From DATDCV01 sp036524155 (GTDB lineage: Bacteria; Verrucomicrobiota; Verrucomicrobiia; Limisphaerales; UBA8199): a stretch of 10,928 bases of DNA. Location of the stretch: NCBI GenBank assembly GCA_036524155.1, contig DATDCV010000660.1:1-10928 (forward strand), given 5' to 3'. This document shows positions 1 through 5,514 of this stretch, piece by piece (within the stretch, counting starts at the first letter, position 1; each line of letters begins with the position of its first letter). The notes under the pieces were generated by a model, which worked only from the letters and a program-made list of their open reading frames with translations, had not been told where the DNA came from and searched no databases. The position numbers and the translations under genes were made by a program.

Positions 1-366
1 CTGGCCGGTGCTGACGAGGTATTTCTCGGCGCGCTGGGCAATGCCGCGGGGATCGCGGATGTAGGGCTCGTGCGTGCCGGTTTCGGCGATGGTGCAGGTC
101 AATGAGAGGGTCGGCTCGGCCATGAACGGGTCGATGAAGGCGGTGTCGGGGTCGGGCATGGCAAGCATGTCGGAGGCTTCGATGCTTTTCCAGCCGCGGA
201 TGCTGGAGCCGTCAAAACCGAGGCCTTCGGTGAAGATCTCCTCGGTCAGTTCGCGGATGGGACAACTGAAGTGCTGCCAGGTGCCGAAGGTGTCGACAAA
301 TTTGATGTCGACCATTTTCGCGCCGGATTTCTTGGCTAATTCAATAACGCTCTTGGGTGTGCTCAT
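1..366 (-). CDS. glnA: Glutamine synthetase type I, N-terminal part (runs off the left edge)
   Basis: This is the first 122 codons of glutamine synthetase, which makes glutamine from glutamate, ammonia and ATP in the cytoplasm. The visible part is the N-terminal beta-grasp domain. It opens with a short helix (VIELAKKSG) and a strand followed by FVDTFGTWQHFS, and carries the GSI hallmark GFDGSSIRGW at residues 50-59, whose Asp belongs to the active site formed with the neighbouring subunit. PDPDTAFIDPF at 71-81 is also typical. The start is ATG at 366, and no good Shine-Dalgarno precedes it. The gene lies 58 bp downstream of glnB on the same strand, so co-transcription is likely. The catalytic domain and any adenylylation tyrosine lie outside the window, so regulation by adenylylation cannot be judged. 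Confidence 0.96.
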   Translation of the reverse strand, partial: MSTPKSVIELAKKSGAKMVDIKFVDTFGTWQHFSCPIRELTEEIFTEGLGFDGSSIRGWKSIEASDMLAMPDPDTAFIDPFMAEPTLSLTCTIAETGTHEPYIRDPRGIAQRAEKYLVSTGQ

Positions 367-400
367 GACATGCCTGGTACGAAGGGAAATGAAAGCGCCA

Positions 401-418
401 TCCCGCCAAGTGACGGGA
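401..418 (-). other. Small hairpin between glnB and glnA
   Basis: A 5-bp inverted repeat (TCCCG / CGGGA) with an 8-nt loop lies in the 58-bp gap between the glnB stop and the glnA start. No T-run follows it on the minus strand, so it is not a standard terminator. It could be a processing or attenuation site that sets the PII to GS ratio, or it could be chance in GC-rich DNA. Confidence 0.2.
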
Positions 419-424
419 AGGACC

Positions 425-763
425 TCAGACGGCGGCCTCGCCGATTTCTTCCGTGCGAATGCGAACCGCGTTTTCGATGGCGCTAACGAAGACTTTTCCG
501 TCGCCGATCTTCCCGGTTTTGGCGGCTTTGACGATCGCTTCCACGGCAGGGGCCACCATGGGGTCGGCCAGCACGACTTCGATCTTTATCTTAGGCAAGA
601 AATCGACGGTGTATTCGCTGCCGCGATAGATTTCCGTGTGGCCCTTTTGCCGCCCGAATCCTTTGACTTCGGAGACCGTCATACCCTCGACGCCGAGCCC
701 CGACAATGCGTCTTTGACGTCTTCCAGTTTGAAAGGCTTAATGATCGCCTCGATCTTCTTCAT
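425..763 (-). CDS. glnB: Nitrogen regulatory protein PII (GlnB/GlnK family)
   Basis: A complete 112-residue PII signalling protein of the usual family length. PII trimers sense 2-oxoglutarate, ATP and ADP, and control targets such as glutamine synthetase adenylylation, NtrB or AmtB. It begins MKKIEAIIKPFKLEDVKDAL. The T-loop is complete, with GFGRQKGHTEIYRGSEY ending at Tyr51, the classical uridylylation site. The B-loop TGKIGDGK is at 83-90 and the C-loop Arg residues are at 101 and 103. The ATG at 763 is the only sensible start, and a GGGAAA element lies 7 nt upstream. The neighbour glnA follows at 58 bp. No amtB is visible, and the sequence resembles GlnB about as well as GlnK, so the symbol denotes the family rather than a proven subgroup. 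Confidence 0.96.
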   Translation of the reverse strand: MKKIEAIIKPFKLEDVKDALSGLGVEGMTVSEVKGFGRQKGHTEIYRGSEYTVDFLPKIKIEVVLADPMVAPAVEAIVKAAKTGKIGDGKVFVSAIENAVRIRTEEIGEAAV

Positions 764-769
764 GCGCTT

Positions 770-788
770 GTTTCCCGATTGCGGAAAC
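770..788 (-). promoter_or_regulatory. Hairpin in the glnB leader overlapping the ribosome binding site
   Basis: GTTTCC and GGAAAC form a perfect 6-bp inverted repeat with a 7-nt loop, just before the glnB start. On the minus strand the second arm overlaps the GGGAAA element that could pair with 16S rRNA. It lies downstream of the candidate promoter, so it would be in the transcript. It may be an operator or a translation-modulating stem. No known regulator is recognised. Confidence 0.3.
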
Positions 789-790
789 GG

Positions 791-818
791 ATACTAACAA
801 TCACTGGTTGGGTGTAAA
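791..818 (-). promoter_or_regulatory. Candidate sigma-70-type promoter for glnB-glnA
   Basis: Read on the minus strand, TTTACA (813-818) is separated by 16 bp from TAGTAT (791-796). The first hexamer matches the -35 consensus at 5 of 6 positions and the second matches the -10 consensus at 4 of 6. It lies in the 71-bp gap between apgM and glnB and would give a leader of about 20 nt. No sigma-54 GG-N10-GC element was seen in this gap. Confidence 0.4.
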
Positions 819-834
819 CAGGAATGTGAGAATT

Positions 835-2058
835 TCACGCGCCGAACTTGTCAAAGGCGCCGGCGTTGGCCTGCATGAAGCGAACCAGGTACTTGGCTTC
901 GAAGAGGCCGAGTGAACCGCTGTTGGCGCCCGTTTCGGTGAAGCGCTCGAGCTTGTCCGAGCCGGAGTAAGGCGACTGCAACATGACTGGTTGCGGATGC
1001 CAGGAGTGTCCTTTCATAACACACGGTGTGGAATGGTCGCCGGTGATCGCCAGCACGTCGGGTTTCTTGCGCAGCAAAATGGGCAAGGCGGCATCCAATT
1101 CTTCGACGGCTTTGCGCTTCGAGGCAAAGTTGCCGTCCTCCCCGTACATATCGGTGTATTTGAAGTGGATGAAGAAATAGTCGTAGTTGTCGTATTCAGC
1201 CAGGTAGCGTTCAAACTGCTCGGCGATGCTCTGGGCGCCTTCGAGCTTGGTCATGCCGACGAGCTGGGCCAGGCCTTTGTACATGGGGTAAACGGCGATG
1301 CAGCCGGCGCGCAGGCCGTAACGCTCCTGGAAGGAGGGAATAGCGGGCTGGTGTGCGATGCCGCGCAGCAGAAAACCGTTCGCCGGTTTTTTGGCGGCGA
1401 TGATCGGCAGTGCCTGCTTATAAAACGAAGCCACTAGCCTGGCAGCTTTTTTCGCTTTTAGGGATTTGGGGTTGACCGGCTGTGCGGTCGGGATCGCCAG
1501 GCCATCCCGGTGCGGGTCGGCGTCGGTGAGGGGACCTTCCAAGCCTTTGCCGCGAAATAACACTACGAACCGGTGGCCTTTGCCAGCCTTGATGATGACT
1601 TCGGCATCGCCTGCCTTTTTAACTTTCTGAGACAGCAACGCGCAGAGTTCTTCGCAAACCGAGGTCTCGATGCGTCCCGCGCGGCGATCGGTGACGATGC
1701 CGTTCTGGTCCAGCGTGCAGAAGTTGGCACGCGCGGCCACATCGCCCGCGCGCAACTCGAGCCCGAGGCCGAGGGCCTCGATGACCCCGCGCCCGACCTG
1801 GTACTCCAACGGATCATAACCGAACAGCGCCAGATGTCCCGGCCCGCTCCCTGGAGTGACGCCCGGCGCGACCGGGATCATGCGGCCCTGGGCCGAGTCC
1901 TTGCTCAGCGCGTCGAGATTGGGTGTGCGTGCGGCCTCCAGCGGCGTCACATATCCCTGCTCGCGGGTGGCCACATCCCCTACCCCGTCGAGCACCACCA
2001 GCGCCAGCTTGCGATTGGTCTTTAAAGTCAATTCCGTATACAGAGCGTCCAGGTTCAT
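835..2058 (-). CDS. apgM: 2,3-bisphosphoglycerate-independent phosphoglycerate mutase, archaeal type (ApgM)
   Basis: ApgM interconverts 3- and 2-phosphoglycerate in glycolysis and gluconeogenesis and belongs to the metal-dependent alkaline phosphatase superfamily. Numbered from ATG 2058 (407 residues, normal for the family), the metal-binding Asp is in VVLDGVGD (D24). The nucleophile region is PGSGPGHLALFGYDP, with Ser71 the probable phospho-acceptor. The later metal sites are FIHFKYTD (D303) and ITGDHSTP (D341, H342), followed by GHSWHPQPV. The position after D303 that carries a metal-ligand His in GpmI is Glu here (GEDG). The frame is also open to TTG at 2082, but ATG 2058 gives the usual N-terminus. 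Its upstream DNA is AT-rich with a tandem TAGAAT, and no clear Shine-Dalgarno is present. It precedes glnB by 71 bp but is probably a separate unit. Confidence 0.93.
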   Translation of the reverse strand: MNLDALYTELTLKTNRKLALVVLDGVGDVATREQGYVTPLEAARTPNLDALSKDSAQGRMIPVAPGVTPGSGPGHLALFGYDPLEYQVGRGVIEALGLGLELRAGDVAARANFCTLDQNGIVTDRRAGRIETSVCEELCALLSQKVKKAGDAEVIIKAGKGHRFVVLFRGKGLEGPLTDADPHRDGLAIPTAQPVNPKSLKAKKAARLVASFYKQALPIIAAKKPANGFLLRGIAHQPAIPSFQERYGLRAGCIAVYPMYKGLAQLVGMTKLEGAQSIAEQFERYLAEYDNYDYFFIHFKYTDMYGEDGNFASKRKAVEELDAALPILLRKKPDVLAITGDHSTPCVMKGHSWHPQPVMLQSPYSGSDKLERFTETGANSGSLGLFEAKYLVRFMQANAGAFDKFGA

Positions 2059-2225
2059 AAATTCTAATTCTAATTGATCCAATATAAATAAAAGTGGCAG
2101 CGGTCACGCTGCCATCCTCCGGTCAATAATCGAAGAACGCGCCCCGACCGTCAACGGCAATTAACAGCCAGTGCCGGGGGCGGGTGCGTTTGCGCTGGCG
2201 AAATCGCTTGATCTCGGACACGCGA

Positions 2226-2250
2226 GGCGTCATTCGCGTAAGGTGACGCC
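2226..2250. repeat. Inverted repeat (GGCGTCA / TGACGCC) in the spacer between pseudopilin and apgM
   Basis: A perfect 7-bp inverted repeat with an 11-nt loop lies in the 246-bp stretch between apgM and the upstream pseudopilin gene. That stretch contains no convincing gene. Together with the hairpin at 2280-2296 it may end pseudopilin transcription or be part of a dispersed intergenic repeat. Confidence 0.4.
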
Positions 2251-2279
2251 CTACAGGAGCATCTAAGCAGCGCTCTTTG

Positions 2280-2296
2280 CCGCAGCAAAGCTGCGG
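2280..2296 (-). terminator. Hairpin 3' of the minus-strand pseudopilin gene
   Basis: CCGCAGC-AAA-GCTGCGG is a perfect 7-bp stem with a 3-nt loop, starting 8 bp beyond the pseudopilin stop. An alternative stem, CTTTGC/GCAAAG on the minus strand, overlaps it, so two structures exclude each other. No T-run follows, so intrinsic termination is uncertain. It may instead be a transcript-stabilising or repeat-derived hairpin. Confidence 0.35.
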
Positions 2297-2304
2297 GACC
2301 GCCG

Positions 2305-3144
2305 CTATCTTAACCCGGTGGTCCTTTCCTGGAGCCAGGCGATGTCCTGGTTGTTTGGTGAGGGGACGTTAAGCTGAATGTTGGCAGCATCGCGGAAAAC
2401 AGGAACTGTCCTGGGGTCGCGCCATTTGTGTATTTCCGAGTGGCCGTCGGCAAAGTTCAGTCCGCCCGAACGGTTGTGGTAGGAACCGGGATAATCGACC
2501 AGGTAGCAACCCGCGTCGCGCTGGTTCATGGTAACGACAAAATAGCCGTCGTTGATGCTTTCATGACGCTCGTCGATCAAAACCCACGTTTTTGCAGGGG
2601 GAGGCCTCGTGAAATCTGCCATTTTACGCAGGATCTTGTATTGAGAGGCTCCGTTCCAGGGGCTTGCCGAATTCATCCAATTGTTCATGGACATGCTGCG
2701 GACCCGCCGGTAGGTCACCCCGCCATGGCGGGAAGTGCTTGAGTCTGCGGGGCAATGCCAGACGTCCAGGCTGGTCAGCGCGGGATAGATGTGGCTGCGT
2801 TTCAGATAGAGAACATTGGTGTTGTCGGTCGTGCCGTTGAACTCGAGCCACCCGGCGCACCAGGTATTCGGGTAAAACTCCGTCACGCCGTTTACCCACC
2901 CCGACGTGTCGTTTCCGTTATTGGGCGGAATGCGGTCGGAATTATCCTGGGAGTACATGAGCCAAGCCAATCCCATCTGCTTGAGATTGCTGAGGCAACT
3001 GATGCCTTGCGCTTTGGTTTTGGCTTTGGTCAGGGCCGGTAACAGCATCGCCGCTAGAATCGCGATGATTGCGATGACCACGAGGAGCTCAATCAGGGTG
3101 AAGCCGGCGGATCGCCGGGCAAGTTTGGGATCGTTTGGCGGCAT
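2305..3144 (-). CDS. Prepilin-type protein with N-terminal cleavage/methylation motif and H-X9-DG domain (minus-strand paralogue)
   Basis: A 279-residue pseudopilin of the type II secretion/type IV pilus-like class that is greatly expanded in Verrucomicrobia, Planctomycetes and Lentisphaerae. A 14-residue basic leader ends in Gly, and a prepilin peptidase would cut before FTLIELLVVI, with Glu at +5. The hydrophobic helix ends near LLPAL. The globular part has CLSNLKQMGLAW, a HCPAD motif, and the signature His-X9-Asp-Gly in YHNRSGGLNFADGHSE near the C-terminus. The frame extends upstream without a stop, but ATG 3144 is chosen because it gives a normal short leader and GAGG lies 3 nt upstream. 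It is divergent from a clear paralogue at 3388. Whether it forms filaments or is a secreted, membrane-anchored protein is unknown. Confidence 0.88.
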   Translation of the reverse strand: MPPNDPKLARRSAGFTLIELLVVIAIIAILAAMLLPALTKAKTKAQGISCLSNLKQMGLAWLMYSQDNSDRIPPNNGNDTSGWVNGVTEFYPNTWCAGWLEFNGTTDNTNVLYLKRSHIYPALTSLDVWHCPADSSTSRHGGVTYRRVRSMSMNNWMNSASPWNGASQYKILRKMADFTRPPPAKTWVLIDERHESINDGYFVVTMNQRDAGCYLVDYPGSYHNRSGGLNFADGHSEIHKWRDPRTVPVFRDAANIQLNVPSPNNQDIAWLQERTTGLR

Positions 3145-3165
3145 TGGCCTCAATGGGTTTTGAGC

Positions 3166-3194
3166 ATCTAACAGTAATGATGAGAAAAAGTCAA
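3166..3194 (-). promoter_or_regulatory. Candidate promoter for the minus-strand pseudopilin
   Basis: On the minus strand, TTGACT (3189-3194, 5 of 6 matches to the -35 consensus) is followed after 17 bp by TTAGAT (3166-3171, 3 of 6 matches). It would start transcription about 15 nt before the chosen ATG at 3144, which supports that start over the longer frame. The rest of the 243-bp divergent region shows no gene. Confidence 0.4.
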
Positions 3195-3350
3195 GTTCCC
3201 CTTCGACAGTTTCCACTTTGGCGGCCGCACCCTTCATGCACAATGCCGAAAAGACCCCACGCGGCTGAGCGCGGCCCATGGGCAGCGCACGCCGACGCCG
3301 TGCTCTGAAGCGCCCTCCGGCGGCGACGGTCAAACCCTTGTCCTGAATTC

Positions 3351-3387
3351 GGATTGCATTTGGGGACCGGTTTGCGATACTGAGCCT
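3351..3387 (+). promoter_or_regulatory. Candidate promoter directly abutting the plus-strand pseudopilin start
   Basis: TTGCAT (3354-3359) and GATACT (3376-3381) are 16 bp apart, and the second hexamer is only 6 nt from the ATG at 3388. If real, transcription would begin at or next to the start codon, giving a leaderless mRNA. This fits the absence of a proper Shine-Dalgarno. The stretch GGATTGCATTTG recurs with one change at 9203-9214, before the cytochrome gene. Confidence 0.35.
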
Positions 3388-4221
3388 ATGATCACTAAGG
3401 TCCGCCGGGATACATCACGAGGTTATACGGCGTCGGAACAAAGTGCTGCCGGAGGTTTTACATTAATCGAGTTGCTGGTCGTAATAGCCATCATTGCGAT
3501 TCTGGCGGCAATGCTGCTGCCAGCGCTGACCAGGGCGAAGCAGAAGGCCCACGGCGCGGCGTGCATGAACAACCTGAAACAGGTGCAGTTGGCCTGGGCA
3601 ATGTACTGTGACGATCACCAGGATCGGATGCCACCGAACCGGGACGGGCACGATGTGGGGGGCTGGGTTGGGGGCTGGCTGCAAACGGCGACCGAGGCAA
3701 CGAATGTTCTCCTGCTGAAGGAACCGAATGGCCTGCTCTGGCCTTACAACAAATCTCTGGGGATCTACAAGTGCCCGGCAGACAACAGTGTCGCCAAAAT
3801 CGGCGCGATTTCGTACCCGCGCGTGCGAAGCCTATCGCTGAACGGCTGCGTGAACGGGAACAGTTGGTACACGGACGAGATTCGGAGCAGCTATTTTACG
3901 TTCCGGAAGACCTCCGAAATCCTTCGGCCGTCGCCCGCGATGGCCTTCACGTTCCTCGACGAGCATCCCGAGTCGATCGACGACGGTTATTTCCTGGTGT
4001 TCGTCGATCGCGCCGCGCTTTGGGGCAACATGCCGGCCAATTATCACAATGGGGCGTGCGGGATCGCGTTCGCGGACGGCCATGCGGAGATTAAGAAATG
4101 GCGCGACCCGGACTCGCTGTCGCTGCATATTGTAGCGAACCCGAAAGGACCAAGGGATGTTCCCTGGATGCAGCTCAGGACGTCCGCGCCCAAGGATCCG
4201 AGCAGGAGATACCCGCCGTAA
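3388..4221 (+). CDS. Prepilin-type protein with H-X9-DG domain (plus-strand paralogue)
   Basis: A 277-residue pseudopilin closely similar in plan to the divergent gene at 2305-3144. It has a prepilin peptidase site G|FTLIELLVVI after residue 23, the same LAAMLLPAL helix end, CMNNLKQVQLAWAMY, a KCPADNS motif, LDEHPESIDDGYF, and the H-X9-DG signature in YHNGACGIAFADGHAE. The C-terminal RDVPWMQLRTS parallels RDPRTV...DIAWLQERTT of its partner. The 23-residue leader is longer than usual, but ATG 3388 is the only Met before the cleavage site. The gene is convergent with the CULT gene at 4301, leaving 79 bp in which no clear terminator was found. The role is unknown. The pair looks like an old duplication followed by inversion, or independent members of a large genomic family. 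Confidence 0.9.
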   Translation: MITKVRRDTSRGYTASEQSAAGGFTLIELLVVIAIIAILAAMLLPALTRAKQKAHGAACMNNLKQVQLAWAMYCDDHQDRMPPNRDGHDVGGWVGGWLQTATEATNVLLLKEPNGLLWPYNKSLGIYKCPADNSVAKIGAISYPRVRSLSLNGCVNGNSWYTDEIRSSYFTFRKTSEILRPSPAMAFTFLDEHPESIDDGYFLVFVDRAALWGNMPANYHNGACGIAFADGHAEIKKWRDPDSLSLHIVANPKGPRDVPWMQLRTSAPKDPSRRYPP

Positions 4222-4300
4222 AAGGCCGAATCAGGCTCACGGGTACCATTTTTCCGGCAGGCTTCAGGGATTTTGCCTCGACGAAGAGTTGGCCATCAGG

Positions 4301-4714
4301 TCAGTTGCGGAGGTAAAGCGCCCGCACGATCCGGTTACTGATGAGTCCGGCAAATTTCTGGTGGCCGACGTAATACCACCCGAGGTGCTGACCGCATCCG
4401 TCGCACAGGCAAAAGGACCACGCGTGGCCTGGAAACCAGGTGTCGTCGAGGGTCGGCGCACCGGTCTGGTGGCAGCCGTGCGTTTCGGAGAAGGTGAGTA
4501 TGTCGAATCGAATCCCCTCCGGGTTGGAGAAACTGAATTCGTCTCTGCCGTCGATGACGAAGCGCTCGCGTTCATTGGCCACGGGGTTGTTACACCACCC
4601 GCAAAGCCAGTCGCCCGCGGGACCTCCGGCTCCTGGCAAGGGCCTGGTTTCGGGTTCAGGTTGGGCCAGTGCGATGGCTGCCGCGCCTGGTTTCTGAGTT
4701 TCGTTCCCGGTCAC
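4301..4714 (-). CDS. CULT-domain (cereblon-like) protein
   Basis: A 137-residue protein whose residues 37-130 match the CULT domain, the zinc-bound beta fold that binds thalidomide in eukaryotic cereblon and also occurs as stand-alone bacterial proteins. Zinc ligands are the two CxxC pairs, C38/C41 (CGWC) and C104/C107 (CDGC). The ligand cage is complete: Trp93 and Trp99 in TWFPGHAW, Trp113 in HLGW and Tyr115, with Asn64 in FSNPEG. The spacings W-6-W-14-W-2-Y match those I recall for the Magnetospirillum homologue MsCI4. The first 35 residues are Pro/Ala-rich and probably disordered. The start is GTG at 4714, 13 nt after the stop of the FrnE-like gene, with no Shine-Dalgarno, so translation may depend on that neighbour. 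The natural ligand is unknown; bacterial family members have been linked to uridine-like or cyclic-imide ligands in vitro. Confidence 0.88.
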   Translation of the reverse strand: MTGNETQKPGAAAIALAQPEPETRPLPGAGGPAGDWLCGWCNNPVANERERFVIDGRDEFSFSNPEGIRFDILTFSETHGCHQTGAPTLDDTWFPGHAWSFCLCDGCGQHLGWYYVGHQKFAGLISNRIVRALYLRN

Positions 4715-4727
4715 GGAAACATCGCAG

Positions 4728-5423
4728 TTATACGTGGCAGCCTTCGGGGCCGGTGGTCGAAGGGACAGTCTGGGGTGCGGCTTTTCGCCGTTTTCGCCTC
4801 GCCGCCTGCGCCTGGCTGAAGGCCTTCAAGAGCGCTTCCGGAGGTTGGGCTCCCGAAACAGCCACTTCGTCCAGGATGATGAACAACGGAACCGAAGTAA
4901 CCCCCAGGCTCTTGATCTCGCGCTCCTCCGCGAGGACCTCAGCCGTACCTTCGTCCGAGCTGAGCAGCCGCTCAACCCGGCCGGGATCGAGGCCGGTTAG
5001 CGCAGAGACTTGCACGAGCGCCGGACGTTTTGCGAGGTCGATCCCCTCGCAAAAATAAGCTCGAAACAAGGCCTCCATAACAGCGTCCTGCACGCCGACT
5101 TTTGCCGCGAGCCAAATTACCCGGTGGGCATCGAGAGTGTTGGGCACGGTGGCCTGCTGTTCGAAACGAAACTCCAGGCCGACGGCTTTGCCCGCCGCGG
5201 AAATTTGGGCGTACATTTCCAGGCAACGATCCCAACTGCCGAACTTGCGCATGCAGTATTCTTTACGGTTCACGCCGTGTTTGGGCATCCCGGGGTTCAG
5301 TTGAAACGGATGCCAGGAAACCGAGGCTGCGGCTTCAGGCGGCAGCGCGCGCAACGCGGCTTCCAGCCGCCGTTTGCCGATGTAACACCAAGGGCAGATC
5401 AGATCCGAAACCACTTTAAACAT
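4728..5423 (-). CDS. FrnE-like DsbA-family thiol oxidoreductase
   Basis: A 231-residue thioredoxin-fold protein of the FrnE/DsbA-like group (COG2761). Numbered from ATG 5423, the N-terminal SDLICPWCYIGK holds the redox pair Cys10-Pro-Trp-Cys13. WHPFQLNPGMP follows, then the FrnE-typical NTLDAHR around residues 95-101, a helical insertion, and the cis-Pro loop GVTSVPLF with Pro179. There is no signal peptide, so it should act in the cytoplasm on disulfides or as an isomerase. The last 25 residues are basic and then Pro/Thr-rich, longer than usual. The frame is open to GTG 5462, but ATG 5423 gives the normal family N-terminus; neither has a strong Shine-Dalgarno. It is followed after 13 nt by the CULT gene and preceded by the DUF3748 gene on the same strand. 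Confidence 0.9.
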   Translation of the reverse strand: MFKVVSDLICPWCYIGKRRLEAALRALPPEAAASVSWHPFQLNPGMPKHGVNRKEYCMRKFGSWDRCLEMYAQISAAGKAVGLEFRFEQQATVPNTLDAHRVIWLAAKVGVQDAVMEALFRAYFCEGIDLAKRPALVQVSALTGLDPGRVERLLSSDEGTAEVLAEEREIKSLGVTSVPLFIILDEVAVSGAQPPEALLKAFSQAQAARRKRRKAAPQTVPSTTGPEGCHV

Positions 5424-5514
5424 AAACGCTGCTGTGGGGGGAAAGCATTTGGTCACCGCCACTCGCCAGGGTCAATATCGCGCTTTGCGGCGTCGACGCA
5501 ACTACCAACCGCCT

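Noticed and set aside
74..817. Long plus-strand reading frame opposite glnA and glnB
   Set aside because: It is antisense to two unmistakable genes and resembles no protein family. In GC-rich coding DNA such open antisense frames are expected.
3145..3333. 63-residue N-terminal extension of the minus-strand pseudopilin
   Set aside because: Prepilin leaders are short, the extension is Arg-rich, and a candidate promoter lies inside it.
4157..4819. 220-codon plus-strand frame spanning the CULT gene and the end of the FrnE-like gene
   Set aside because: It lies antisense to conserved zinc and Trp motifs and has no family resemblance of its own.
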